Positions 36,564 to 44,418 of a DNA stretch of 46,640 nucleotides are shown in pieces. Origin of the DNA: Pseudomonadota bacterium (GTDB lineage Bacteria; Pseudomonadota; Gammaproteobacteria; Xanthomonadales; SZUA-36); the NCBI GenBank assembly GCA_015222805.1, contig JADFVZ010000009.1, positions 1 to 46,640 on the forward strand, given 5' to 3'. The position numbers and the translations under genes are program-made. The stretch's first letter is position 1, and each line of letters opens with the position of its first letter. The notes under the pieces were generated by a model, which did no database searches, was not told the origin of the DNA, and worked only from the letters and a program-made list of their open reading frames with translations.

Positions 36564-37043
36564 TCAGGAACCTGGTTGGCGAATCCGACTCAGGAGAACA
36601 AACATCCAGGGCCACACCAGGGCTCCAGTAATAGCAGGCATCCACAATTCGAGGCCAAGATTGCCCTCACCCTTTAATAATAAAATCCAGAGCAGGATAA
36701 AACGCTCATTCAGCAACAAAAGAAAAATGGTCAAAGTTTGGCGCAAGGGCGATGAAAAACGAATCCTGGAAGAAAACCGAGCCACCAGAAACATCAGGAT
36801 TACCCACTGTAAGGCATGTAAACCAATCAAACTCGCCAGTAGCACATCCGCCAGCAGGCCTAATGAAAAGGCGAAGCCAAGCCTTACCGACCGAGAGCCC
36901 TCAAGTGACCAGTAAATTAATACCAGTGATACCCAGGGAGGCCGAAAAGGCTCCAGTCCGTTGGGCAGGGGAACTATGGAGAGGATTAGGCCAATCGCTA
37001 ACAAGAGATATAATAAACGGTTGTTCTGGCGCAAGGAGCTCAC
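36564..37043 (-). CDS. mreD: Rod shape-determining membrane protein MreD
   Basis: The 159-residue inner-membrane protein has five to six spans. The MreD pattern begins with LLYLLLAIGLILSIVPLP, followed by RPPWVSLVLIYW and GLLADVLLASLIGLHAL. MreD links MreC to the elongasome. Its ATG overlaps the mreC stop by 4 bp. Sequence conservation is low in this family, so position between mreC and mrdA supports the call strongly. Confidence 0.95.
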   Translation of the reverse strand: MSSLRQNNRLLYLLLAIGLILSIVPLPNGLEPFRPPWVSLVLIYWSLEGSRSVRLGFAFSLGLLADVLLASLIGLHALQWVILMFLVARFSSRIRFSSPLRQTLTIFLLLLNERFILLWILLLKGEGNLGLELWMPAITGALVWPWMFVLLSRIRQPGS

Positions 37044-37993
37044 TGGATTTCATTTCCGTCGATTGCAGCTGCATCCCCAGCAGTTTGACTAGTTTTAGCG
37101 GGCACCGGTGTTCCGGAAACAACACCTGTATCCGACTGTATAGCGGATGGTGGCTCCGGGAGTAAAACCAGCACCTCACTCGCGCGTTCCAGCTGCGCCA
37201 CTGGCCGTGCCCAAACCCGGGCAAAGGGGCGTCCGGTACTGCGTTCAACCGACATAACCCGGGCAACCGGATAACCCGCTGGGAAATGACTTCCCATTCC
37301 GGATGTCTGCAGTAAGTCACCCTTTTTAATATCCGCATTAATAGAAACATTCGGCAGCATTAATATCGAGGTATCACCCGTCCCGAAGGCTATCGAGCGC
37401 ATACCTGTGCGTGCAATCTGTATCGGCAGCGCGTGATCAGGATCCGATATCAAAATTACTTCAGCTGTTTCTGGACTGGAAATATCCACCTGTCCCAGCA
37501 CACCACCGGCATCAAGCACAACCATTCCGGCCATCACACCATCGTTCCGGCCACGGTCAATAATTACCCGGTGGGAATATGGATCGAGGTCCACCGCCAA
37601 TAATTCTGCTACCAGTGTTTGCACCCGTAAACCACTGCGGGCACCAAGCAGGGAACGCAAACGCATGTTTTTATCCCGCAACGCAGCCAGTTGACTTAAC
37701 TGAACCTGCTGGACCAGAAGACGATCTTCAAGCAGTTGGTTTTTTAGTCTTAAAGTATGCCTGTCAGTAAAACTGTTACTAATAGAATCAGCAACTTCAA
37801 AAGGAACATTCACAAGCATGTGTACTGGAGATACCAGGGTCGCAAGCGATTCACGGATTTTCAGGTTGTAAGCGCCGCGTTGATCAAGCGCCATTAACAA
37901 CACCGCCGCAAGGCAGTAGGTCATCAGTCGTGCTGAAGAGAATCCATCATCTGCGAACAGGCTTGGAGATTTTCGATCTATTGACGAAGGCAT
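37040..37993 (-). CDS. mreC: Rod shape-determining protein MreC
   Basis: The 317-residue bitopic protein has an N-terminal membrane span (LMTYCLAAVLLMALDQRGAY), a coiled-coil at about 75-115 (RLKNQLLEDRLLVQQVQLSQL), and the two beta-barrel domains of MreC: VIIDRGRNDGVMAGMVVLD, GVLGQVDISS, LLQTSGMGSHFPAGYPV. The C-terminal Ala/Pro/Thr-rich tail is unstructured. MreC forms the periplasmic link between MreB and PBP2/RodA. It follows mreB by 63 bp. Confidence 0.97.
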   Translation of the reverse strand: MPSSIDRKSPSLFADDGFSSARLMTYCLAAVLLMALDQRGAYNLKIRESLATLVSPVHMLVNVPFEVADSISNSFTDRHTLRLKNQLLEDRLLVQQVQLSQLAALRDKNMRLRSLLGARSGLRVQTLVAELLAVDLDPYSHRVIIDRGRNDGVMAGMVVLDAGGVLGQVDISSPETAEVILISDPDHALPIQIARTGMRSIAFGTGDTSILMLPNVSINADIKKGDLLQTSGMGSHFPAGYPVARVMSVERSTGRPFARVWARPVAQLERASEVLVLLPEPPSAIQSDTGVVSGTPVPAKTSQTAGDAAAIDGNEIQ

Positions 37994-38056
37994 AATAACC
38001 TCCGCTTTTGATAGAAATTAAAAAATGATTGCGGTCTGGAGTATCCGTACATCGGG

Positions 38057-39103
38057 TCAGAGTGAGAAAAAATCTCCACGATTCTGATCCATCAACTCCA
38101 ATGCCCGGCCGCCACCTCTGGCAACGCAGGTCAGCGGGTCCTCAGCGGCCACTACCGGCAAGCCAGTTTCCTCTGAGATCAACTGGTCAAGGCCGAACAA
38201 CAGCGCACCACCGCCGGTAATTACAATCCCGGTTTCGGCAACATCCGCACACAGTTCAGGCGGCGTCTGTTCAAGTGCCACCTTAACGGCTCCCAAAATC
38301 GTCTGCAGTGATTCACTCAAGGCGTCCATTACTTCATTGCTGTTGATGGTGAAGCGTTTAGGTATGCCTTCTGCCAGGTTGCGTCCGGAAACTTCAAACT
38401 CCTTCAACTCTTCCCTGGGGGTTGCACAACCAACTTCCATTTTAATACGTTCAGCAGTAGTTTCACCGATCAGGGTGCCATAATTGCGGCGCACATAGTT
38501 GATGATATCACTATCAAACTGATCACCACCGGTACGAATGGAATTGGCATAAACCAGGCCATTCAGGGAAATTACCGCAATTTCAGTCGTGCCGCCACCA
38601 ATATCCAGCACCATTGAACCACGCGCCTCATTCACCGCGATCCCGGCACCAATGGCTGCCGCCATTGGTTCTTCGATCAAAAATACCTCACGTGCACCGG
38701 CACCTTCTGCTGATTCTTTAATCGCTTTTCGTTCAACCTGGGTGGATCCACAGGGTACGCAGACGAGCACACGGGGGCTGGGGCGCAGAAACTTTGAACT
38801 ATGGACCTTCCTGATAAAGTGCTGAAGCATTGCCTCAGTCATATCAAAATCTGCAATTACCCCGTCTTTAAGGGGCCTGACCGTATGGATGTTTCCGGGA
38901 GTACGTCCCAGCATGTTTTTGGCTTCGGTTCCAACTGCAGCTACAACCTGGGGGGTACCAATACCACGAACACCACGGGTAGCAACAACAGATGGTTCGT
39001 TTAGAACAACGCCTTGCCCGCGAACAAAAATCAATGTATTTGCGGTACCCAAATCGATTGAAAGATCGTTTGAGAACATTCCACGAAGGCTTTTAAATAT
39101 CAT
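38057..39103 (-). CDS. mreB: Rod shape-determining actin homologue MreB
   Basis: MreB is the cytoplasmic actin-like filament that positions the elongasome. The 348-residue protein has an N-terminal amphipathic segment ([14 protein letters not shown]), phosphate 1 [11 protein letters not shown], phosphate 2 [15 protein letters not shown] and the adenosine motif [12 protein letters not shown]. The sequence is complete and of the usual length. It heads the - strand cell-envelope block. It is divergent from the PfkB-family kinase across 297 bp. Confidence 0.98.
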   Translation of the reverse strand: MIFKSLRGMFSNDLSIDLGTANTLIFVRGQGVVLNEPSVVATRGVRGIGTPQVVAAVGTEAKNMLGRTPGNIHTVRPLKDGVIADFDMTEAMLQHFIRKVHSSKFLRPSPRVLVCVPCGSTQVERKAIKESAEGAGAREVFLIEEPMAAAIGAGIAVNEARGSMVLDIGGGTTEIAVISLNGLVYANSIRTGGDQFDSDIINYVRRNYGTLIGETTAERIKMEVGCATPREELKEFEVSGRNLAEGIPKRFTINSNEVMDALSESLQTILGAVKVALEQTPPELCADVAETGIVITGGGALLFGLDQLISEETGLPVVAAEDPLTCVARGGGRALELMDQNRGDFFSL

Positions 39104-39400
39104 CTGGGGAAACCGTCATTAAAAGAGGCTTAATTTAGCAGTTAATGACTAATATTAGCAAGTCAGAACCCAACTATTTTCAGTTAGATTTTACAAAATA
39201 AACCCTTTCAGTGAAGAAAAGCACGAAAAACACAGGACTTCCCTGTACCAGAATTGAGATTCCTGGCTAAAACCAGCATCTTCAATCCACATCTGCGCTA
39301 AAATGCTGACAAGATCTATCCGACATACTCCCAGGCTTCGATTTATATCGAGCTGGTATATGCGGTAAGGCCAGAAACCCGAAATTCAGGATCAATATCT
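39104..39400. other. Divergent intergenic region between mreB and the pfkB-family gene
   Basis: No gene is seen in these 297 bp. The part nearest mreB is AT-rich and presumably carries the mreB promoter. An imperfect hairpin with CTTCGATTTATATCGAG lies at 39333-39350, just before the kinase gene. No unambiguous promoter hexamers could be fixed. Confidence 0.5.
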
Positions 39401-40336
39401 ATGTCTGCACTTATTTGCGGCTCACTCGCTTATGACACCATCATGGTGTTCCCCGACCGTTTCAAAGAACACATCCTTCCAGACAAGGTACATATGTTGA
39501 ATGTCGCCTTCCTGGTCCCGGAAATGCGACGTGAGTTTGGCGGCGTTGCCGGTAATATTGCCTACAACCTGAAATTGCTGGGCAGCAAACCCTACCCGAT
39601 GGCTACGGTCGGTGAAGATTTCGGCCCCTACCGGGAGCGCTTTGAAAAACTCGGCATCGCGCTGGATTATGTGCACCTGATTGAAGACCAGTTTACTCCC
39701 CAGGCCTTCATTACCACCGACCTGGACGACAACCAGATAACCGCTTTCCACCCCGGCGCAATGATGTTCAGCACCCGCAACCAGATACTTGAAGTTGGTG
39801 ATGACATCCGCATCGGCCTGGTAGGTCCTGACAGCCGTGAAGGCATGATCCAGCACAGCAAGCAATTTGCCGAACGCGGCATCCCGCATATTTTTGACCT
39901 GGGCCAGGCCATGCCGCTGTTCCAGGGTGATGACCTGCGTGAATTTATCGACCGCGCCCAGTGGGTTATAGTGAACGACTATGAAGCAGAAGTTGTCCAG
40001 GAAAGAACCGGCTGGAGTGCACAGCAGATAGCTGAACAGCTGGATGCCTACATTGTTACCCATGGTCCTAAAGGATCAACTATTTACACCCGCGAAGGCA
40101 GCACCTCCATCAGCACCCCCAAAGTCGACAAGGTTATCGACCCAACCGGCTGTGGTGATGCCTACAGGGCCGGCCTGATCCACGGCCTGCTCAACAATAT
40201 GGACTTGCCGACATCCTGCCGTATGGGATCATTATTGGGCTCGATTAAAATTCGTCATCAGGGACCACAGAATCACAAATTTTCCATGCCTGAATTTGAA
40301 GAAATGTTCTTCGAGGAGTTTGGCTACCGCTTTTGA
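39401..40336 (+). CDS. PfkB-family carbohydrate/nucleoside kinase
   Basis: The 311-residue protein is a ribokinase-fold kinase. The N-terminal signature is FGGVAGNIAYNLKLLG, and the C-terminal signature DPTGCGDAYRAGLIHGLL contains the catalytic aspartate and anion hole. Overall it resembles the adenosine-kinase-like branch found in many gammaproteobacteria, but the substrate (adenosine, ribose or another sugar) cannot be read from the sequence. It stands alone on +, divergent from mreB and directly upstream of the tRNA-Met gene. Confidence 0.9.
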   Translation: MSALICGSLAYDTIMVFPDRFKEHILPDKVHMLNVAFLVPEMRREFGGVAGNIAYNLKLLGSKPYPMATVGEDFGPYRERFEKLGIALDYVHLIEDQFTPQAFITTDLDDNQITAFHPGAMMFSTRNQILEVGDDIRIGLVGPDSREGMIQHSKQFAERGIPHIFDLGQAMPLFQGDDLREFIDRAQWVIVNDYEAEVVQERTGWSAQQIAEQLDAYIVTHGPKGSTIYTREGSTSISTPKVDKVIDPTGCGDAYRAGLIHGLLNNMDLPTSCRMGSLLGSIKIRHQGPQNHKFSMPEFEEMFFEEFGYRF

Positions 40337-40366
40337 TGAAAAATCAGGGATTTCTGCAACTTAGAC

Positions 40367-40395
40367 TTGACATTCAGCGCCTAAATGTAGACAAT
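40367..40395 (+). promoter_or_regulatory. Promoter of the tRNA-Met gene
   Basis: A perfect TTGACA (40367-40372) is followed after 17 bases by GACAAT (40390-40395, four of six matches to TATAAT), then by the GC-rich CGCGCCC at 40397-40403. A GC-rich discriminator is typical of stringently controlled stable-RNA promoters. Confidence 0.8.
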
Positions 40396-40433
40396 CTCGC
40401 GCCCTGATTGAAATTTCAGGCAAGTCAATTTAT

Positions 40434-40510
40434 GGCTATGTAGCTCAGCTGGTTAGAGCGCGGCATTCATAATGCTGAGGTCGGTGGTTCAAGTCCACCC
40501 ATAGCCACCA
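40434..40510 (+). tRNA. tRNA-Met (CAU), elongator type
   Basis: The 77-base cloverleaf includes encoded CCA. Acceptor strands GGCTATG (40434-40440) and CATAGCC (40500-40506) pair fully, and the anticodon stem 40461-40465/40473-40477 encloses the loop TTCATAA with CAT at 40468-40470. The acceptor stem resembles the E. coli elongator tRNA-Met rather than the initiator or the lysidine-modified tRNA-Ile2, though the last cannot be fully excluded. Its final 15 bases are repeated at 44404-44418. Confidence 0.97.
40496..40510 (+). repeat. Left att-like direct repeat (3' end of tRNA-Met)
   Basis: CACCCATAGCCACCA forms the end of the T-stem, the 3' acceptor strand and CCA. An exact copy lies at 44404-44418. 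Tyrosine integrases typically use such tRNA 3' ends as core sites, leaving the tRNA intact at one end. Confidence 0.8.
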
Positions 40511-40567
40511 ATGTTTTCAAATACATATGCCTTTTTTAAACTCTTATTCTTCCCAGAACCAAGCAAA

Positions 40568-40585
40568 TGGCGCATTTTTGGCGCA
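40568..40585 (+). repeat. Direct repeat TGGCGCA x2 next to the left att
   Basis: TGGCGCA occurs at 40568-40574 and 40579-40585, 11 bases apart (one helical turn), 58 bases inside the left att-like repeat. Such phased short repeats beside an att core resemble arm-type integrase or excisionase binding sites, but this is inference only. Confidence 0.4.
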
Positions 40586-40599
40586 GTCAAATCCAATAG

Positions 40600-40629
40600 T
40601 TAACAACTCAATTATGGATTTGTTATAAA
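40600..40629 (+). promoter_or_regulatory. Promoter of the Panacea-domain gene pair
   Basis: TTAACA (40600-40605) and TATAAA (40624-40629) each match five of six consensus bases, with an 18-base spacer. The expected start of transcription falls in the palindrome immediately downstream. Confidence 0.7.
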
Positions 40630-40644
40630 CTAGATGCTATCTAG
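40630..40644. promoter_or_regulatory. Operator-like palindrome at the transcription start of the TA-like pair
   Basis: CTAGAT-gct-ATCTAG is a perfect 6-bp inverted repeat with a 3-base spacer. It begins directly after the -10 element, where a bound repressor would block initiation. Autoregulation by an antitoxin would fit this position. Confidence 0.55.
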
Positions 40645-40707
40645 GGGCTCGAACCATTATGAGCACCGAAAGCAGATGTTACTTAACAAGGAAGAGGAGC
40701 CTCACCT

Positions 40708-41256
40708 GTGACCATTTCTTTTATTCAATTCTCTCCTGAAAAGGCAGTTGCCGCGCTCACCTATCTGATCAACGGTACAACTAATGATATGTACCTTGCT
40801 CTTAAGATGCTCTACGTTGCTGACAAGAAGCACATGGCAAAATCAGGGCGGTTTATTGCAGGCGATAATTATGTTGCTATGACGAACGGAGCCACTCCCA
40901 GCAAAACATACGATCTTGTGAAATTCGTGCGAGGTGATGGGAGCAGTCATTACGGATATCCTGAAGTACGTAATTTTTTTACAATTGATGCTAAAAGCCA
41001 TCAAATCACACTAAGTGCTGCCGTTCCAGAGCAGCTTCTAAGTCCAATTGCAAAAGAGTGCTTGGATGAAGTTATTGAAGAATACCAGAGGGATGACTCT
41101 TTTAGACACTGGTACAATGCGGCTCATGATAGGGCCTGGACAAAAACAAAGCTATCACATCCTATCACTGGCGCACCTGAAATGAGCGACAAAGCAATCG
41201 CTTCTACTATTCCAAATAGCGATGCCCTACTAACCTATCTTGAAGAATTTGGCTAA
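40708..41256 (+). CDS. Panacea-domain (SocA-like, former DUF4065) antitoxin-like protein
   Basis: The 182-residue protein matches the Panacea domain: FSPEKAVAALTYLINGTT, YLALKMLYVADKKHMAKSG, then IAGDNYVAMTNGATPSKTY and the C-terminal PNSDALLTYLEEFG. Panacea proteins are antitoxins in diverse PanA-PanT toxin-antitoxin pairs and in SocAB. The start is GTG, eight bases after GAGGAG. The partner gene follows after 5 bp. The antitoxin role is inferred from family and from the two-gene layout; no DNA-binding domain is obvious beyond the Panacea domain itself. Base composition is more AT-rich than the chromosomal genes. Confidence 0.85.
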   Translation: MTISFIQFSPEKAVAALTYLINGTTNDMYLALKMLYVADKKHMAKSGRFIAGDNYVAMTNGATPSKTYDLVKFVRGDGSSHYGYPEVRNFFTIDAKSHQITLSAAVPEQLLSPIAKECLDEVIEEYQRDDSFRHWYNAAHDRAWTKTKLSHPITGAPEMSDKAIASTIPNSDALLTYLEEFG

Positions 41257-41261
41257 GAAAA

Positions 41262-41660
41262 TTGCTCCAGTCAGGGACGGTTATCTACCTCGAAATTCAA
41301 TTTAGTCAAAAAACGAAAAACAAGTATTTGATAATTCTTGAGTGGGGTGAACCTATTCATTGTTTAATCATCAACTCAGAAATCAATGCGTTTTATGGGT
41401 ATGGCGTATTTCAAGAATTTTATATTGATATTGATGTAGCCACACACACATTTCTTGATCATGACAGCTACATTGATTGCAACGGAACTTTTGCCTTACC
41501 GCTTACCGAACTAACTCATGAACTAACCACAAACCCTGAAACCGTCGTTGGTCAGATTTCAGATGGCATACGGAATAGCATTTGTGACGCTATAAGAGGC
41601 ACTCCCGGTCTTTCGCCAGATGAAAAAGCTCGCTTTGTCAATTGCTTGACTGACAACTAA
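41262..41660 (+). CDS. Putative toxin partner of the Panacea-domain protein, unknown family
   Basis: The 132-residue protein is unrecognised by name. The first 60 residues look all-beta (SGTVIYLEIQFS; NKYLIILEWGEPIHCLIIN), reminiscent of the SH3-like barrel of PemK/MazF-type toxins. A central HDSYIDCNGTFALPLTEL and a helical C-terminal part follow. It starts with a TTG 5 bp after the upstream stop, and no internal Met is available, so translation probably depends on coupling. The toxin role follows only from position and size. AT content is high. Confidence 0.6.
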   Translation: MLQSGTVIYLEIQFSQKTKNKYLIILEWGEPIHCLIINSEINAFYGYGVFQEFYIDIDVATHTFLDHDSYIDCNGTFALPLTELTHELTTNPETVVGQISDGIRNSICDAIRGTPGLSPDEKARFVNCLTDN

Positions 41661-41774
41661 TGTAAGAAACCTACAACTGTTAAATTGCACTAAAAAGAGG
41701 CCAATTATTGATCTCAGTTTCTTTACTTAACAAGTTTATCAGTCGCTATCAGCAAGCTGCGCCTTAGATTATTT

Positions 41775-42530
41775 TTATCTAAGCTTATTTTTCTGAATTT
41801 CCTCAAACAACTTGGCAGTGCGTTTCTGTGCTGTACCTAAATCTATAGGTGATAGTTTCTTCGCTAAACTATCACGATTATGTATTGCATTTTCTAAACC
41901 TGATTTTGCTGCAAGGCTAACCCATATATAGGACTCGACATAGTTTTGCGGCACTCCTCGACCATTGTCGTACATGACTCCAAGGTTGAACTGGGCATCG
42001 GCATCCCCCTGCTCAGCAACCTTGCGAAACCACTTGAAGGCTTCAGTATCGTTCTGCGACACTCCTCGACCATTGGCGTACATGACTCCAAGGTTGAACT
42101 GGGCATCGGCATCCCCCTGCTCAGCGGCCTTGCGATACCACTTGAAGGCTTCAGCATAATCTCGCGATACCCCATGACCAAAGTCGTACATGAATCCAAG
42201 GTTCAACTGGGCATTGGCATCCCCCTGCTCAGCGGCCTTGCGATACCACTTGACGGCTTCAGCATAGTCTTGCGATACCCCATGACCATTGTCGTACATG
42301 AATCCAAGGTTGCTCTGGGCATAGGCATACCCCTGCTCAGCGGCCTTGCGATACCACTTGACAGCTTCATCATAGTTCTGCGATACACCTCGACCACTAT
42401 CGTACATGACCCCAAGGTTGTTCTGAGCATAGGCATCCCCCTGTTCAGCAAGTGTTTTTAATTCAGCAAAATCAGAGGCGCCTACAGCCACATTCACCAG
42501 CAGACATAGCACTATTAACCATCTGTTCAT
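41775..42530 (-). CDS. Secreted Sel1-repeat protein, five repeats
   Basis: The 251-residue protein has a signal peptide (WLIVLCLLVNVAVGAS) and five consecutive 36-residue Sel1-like repeats of the form AEQGDAxAQxNLGxMY, D/N-x-GRGVSQ, then EAVKWYRKA. A short C-terminal helical tail ends it. Sel1 solenoids mediate protein-protein contacts, here in the periplasm or outside. Neighbouring repeats are nearly identical at DNA level with a 108-bp period, so the array has expanded recently or been homogenised. An AT-rich 7-bp hairpin overlaps its stop codon. The partner and function are unknown. Confidence 0.88.
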   Translation of the reverse strand: MNRWLIVLCLLVNVAVGASDFAELKTLAEQGDAYAQNNLGVMYDSGRGVSQNYDEAVKWYRKAAEQGYAYAQSNLGFMYDNGHGVSQDYAEAVKWYRKAAEQGDANAQLNLGFMYDFGHGVSRDYAEAFKWYRKAAEQGDADAQFNLGVMYANGRGVSQNDTEAFKWFRKVAEQGDADAQFNLGVMYDNGRGVPQNYVESYIWVSLAAKSGLENAIHNRDSLAKKLSPIDLGTAQKRTAKLFEEIQKNKLR

Positions 42531-42982
42531 TTCTAGTCCCGTTTATTGAAAATTTGCTTATAGCTTAATGAATCGGATTATGCCATTCCTGACGGAGTTA
42601 AAAAATGAGCTGGGACAAGTTATTTCGTGAGATTAAAGTAGGCTTAATTACCGAATATCGCCATACCCAGAAAATTATTTGTGATCAATAAGATGTGATT
42701 ATGATCGAATAAATCCCAGCACATGAGTGATTGTATGGCTTCCGAAGGGAGTACGGTACATCACTGCTTGGCTGCTAGGCTTCCAGCCTCAGAGATAGTT
42801 TCTCAAACACCGGGCCTGTTGTATGTAATCAATTACCCTACCGACCTGTAAGCAATTGGGACTGGTGGCTGTAGGAAGTGCTTGGGGGACCTACTGGATA
42901 ACAAGTCAACCCGATGAAGCAATGGGAAGGTGCCATTCAGGACAGACCCCAATTAATCCCTAGATTAAATTAATATCTATCA
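42531..42982. other. 452-bp region between the Sel1 genes without a supported gene
   Basis: Only a 28-codon open frame (42605-42691) is present, with no ribosome site and no recognisable product. The second half (about 42700-42960) is more GC-rich than the flanking genes and looks like unrelated inserted or decayed sequence. CCATTCAGGAC at 42933-42943 recurs at 44416-44426 across the right att-like repeat. The promoter of the first Sel1 gene should lie at the left end. Confidence 0.4.
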
Positions 42983-44185
42983 TCAGCAATTTTTATAATC
43001 TTTTTTCACGCACTCACGGACAAGGTTCTGTGCCTCTGCGATTTGAGTGTCTGTCATTTCTTTCTCAACTTTTCGTCTCTTCACTCGACTTGCCTCATTT
43101 CCATTTGTAATGGCAAAAGTCAACCACATATGTGCATAAACATTATCTTTTAGTACTCCACGACCATTTACATATATGACACCCAAGTTGTTCTGGGCGC
43201 CTGCATTCCCTTGTTCAGCTGCAAGCTTCCACCACTTAAGTGCAGCCTTATAATCTTGCGGAACAACGCGACCCTCTGCATACATGCCACCCAAGTTGTT
43301 CTGGGCCGTAGCATGCCCCTGCTCAGCCGCAAGCCGATACAACTTGACCGCAACTTCATCATCTTGAGGAGCACCTTGCCCATGCGCATACATGGCACCC
43401 AAGTTGTTCTGGGACGTAGCATGCTCCTGCTCAGCCGCAAGCCTGTACCACTTCATCGCAGCATCATAATCCTGAGGAACGCCTCGCCCAGCAAAATACA
43501 TAGACCCCAGATGGTTCTGGGCACGGGCATGCCCCTGCTCAGCTGCGAGCCTGTACCACTTCATCGCAGCACCATCATCCTGAGGAACGCTTAGCCCAGC
43601 AAGATACATATACCCCAGATTGAACTGTGCAAGGGGATACCCCTGCTCAGCTGCTAGTCTGTACCACTTCACCGCAGCAGCATTGTTCTTAGGAATGCCT
43701 AGCCCATTCGCGTACATGACACCCAATTTGGTCTGGCCAAGGGCAAGCCCCTGCTGTGCCGCAAGCCTGTACCACTTCACCGCAGCAGCATTGTCCTGAG
43801 AAACGCCTAGTCCGTTCTCATACATAACTCCCAAGGTGGCCTGGGCAAGAGCATACTCCTGCTCAGCTGCAAGCCTGTACCACTTCACCGCAGTCAAAAA
43901 GTCTTGAGGAACACCTCGCCCAGTAAAATACATATGCCCCAGATTATTCTGAGCAAGGGGATACCCCTGCTCAGCTGCAAGCCTGTACCACTTCACCGCA
44001 GTCAAAAAGTCTTGAGGAACACTTCGCCCAGCAGCATACATAGTACCCAAATTGGCTTGAGCAGCAGCATCACCTTGTTCAGCTAATCTCTCAAGCTCTT
44101 GTCGAGAAACGCTACTACAACTTACTATTACACTTCCAAAAAGGATGAGAAGAGCAGAACAAAGGATTGTAATGTTGTTTTTCAT
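42983..44185 (-). CDS. Sel1-repeat lipoprotein, nine repeats
   Basis: The 400-residue protein has a lipoprotein signal (LILFGSVIVSCSS, Cys in VSC) and nine 36-residue Sel1 repeats, mostly AEQGHAxAQNNLGxMY, GRGVPQD, then AAxKWYRLA. A charged tail ends in KKDYKNC. Ser follows the lipobox Cys, so it is probably sorted to the outer membrane. Adjacent repeats share long identical DNA stretches with a 108-bp period. It resembles the neighbouring five-repeat protein but is not a simple copy, since the consensus differs (WYRLA against WYRKA). Function unknown. Confidence 0.88.
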   Translation of the reverse strand: MKNNITILCSALLILFGSVIVSCSSVSRQELERLAEQGDAAAQANLGTMYAAGRSVPQDFLTAVKWYRLAAEQGYPLAQNNLGHMYFTGRGVPQDFLTAVKWYRLAAEQEYALAQATLGVMYENGLGVSQDNAAAVKWYRLAAQQGLALGQTKLGVMYANGLGIPKNNAAAVKWYRLAAEQGYPLAQFNLGYMYLAGLSVPQDDGAAMKWYRLAAEQGHARAQNHLGSMYFAGRGVPQDYDAAMKWYRLAAEQEHATSQNNLGAMYAHGQGAPQDDEVAVKLYRLAAEQGHATAQNNLGGMYAEGRVVPQDYKAALKWWKLAAEQGNAGAQNNLGVIYVNGRGVLKDNVYAHMWLTFAITNGNEASRVKRRKVEKEMTDTQIAEAQNLVRECVKKDYKNC

Positions 44186-44403
44186 CAGTTGATGATGACA
44201 GAAGATACAATAAAGGAAAAGAACCTAATGGTGGCTTCAAAAGCCACTATAAAATTCGATAAAGATTTCTCATCTATAAGCAAAGAAGAAAATCCTCTTT
44301 TTGGGATAAAACATGCAAAGTGTAGTAACTATTTCGCCTGTTACCCCATATAGTATTATTATATATTTATATTTTACAGTGGCTTACAACTTTAGTTAAA
44401 TAG

Positions 44404-44418
44404 CACCCATAGCCACCA
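44404..44418 (+). repeat. Right att-like direct repeat (copy of the tRNA-Met 3' end)
   Basis: CACCCATAGCCACCA matches 40496-40510 exactly, but here no tRNA precedes it; the upstream sequence is AT-rich and non-coding. This is what remains of the original chromosomal site after integration into a tRNA gene. Confidence 0.8.

Larger units (their letters stand above)
40511..44418. mobile_element. Small tRNA-Met-associated genomic island without integrase
   Basis: The 3.9-kb segment between the two 15-base direct repeats is visibly more AT-rich than its surroundings. It carries only accessory genes: a Panacea-domain gene with a partner on +, and two Sel1-repeat exported proteins on -. No integrase, excisionase or replication gene was found, so it is either a decayed element or one mobilised in trans. 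The genes before and after (PfkB kinase, SpeE-like pair) look like ordinary chromosome. Confidence 0.7.

Noticed and set aside
39422-40063. 213-codon open frame on - opposite the PfkB-family kinase
   Set aside because: It is the antisense of a clearly conserved kinase gene, has no recognisable domain or ribosome site, and arises from codon bias.
41946-42461. 171-codon repetitive open frame on + within the Sel1 gene
   Set aside because: It is the mirror of the 108-bp Sel1 repeats; the repeat consensus in the - frame is a known family while this one is not.
42983-44185. Regularly spaced repeats that could be mistaken for a CRISPR array
   Set aside because: The 108-bp period is coding and corresponds exactly to three times the 36-residue Sel1 unit; there are no short repeats with unique spacers and no cas gene.
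44099-44353. 84-codon open frame on + across the start of the nine-repeat Sel1 gene
   Set aside because: It overlaps the signal peptide region of a supported gene, has low-complexity composition and no ribosome-binding site.
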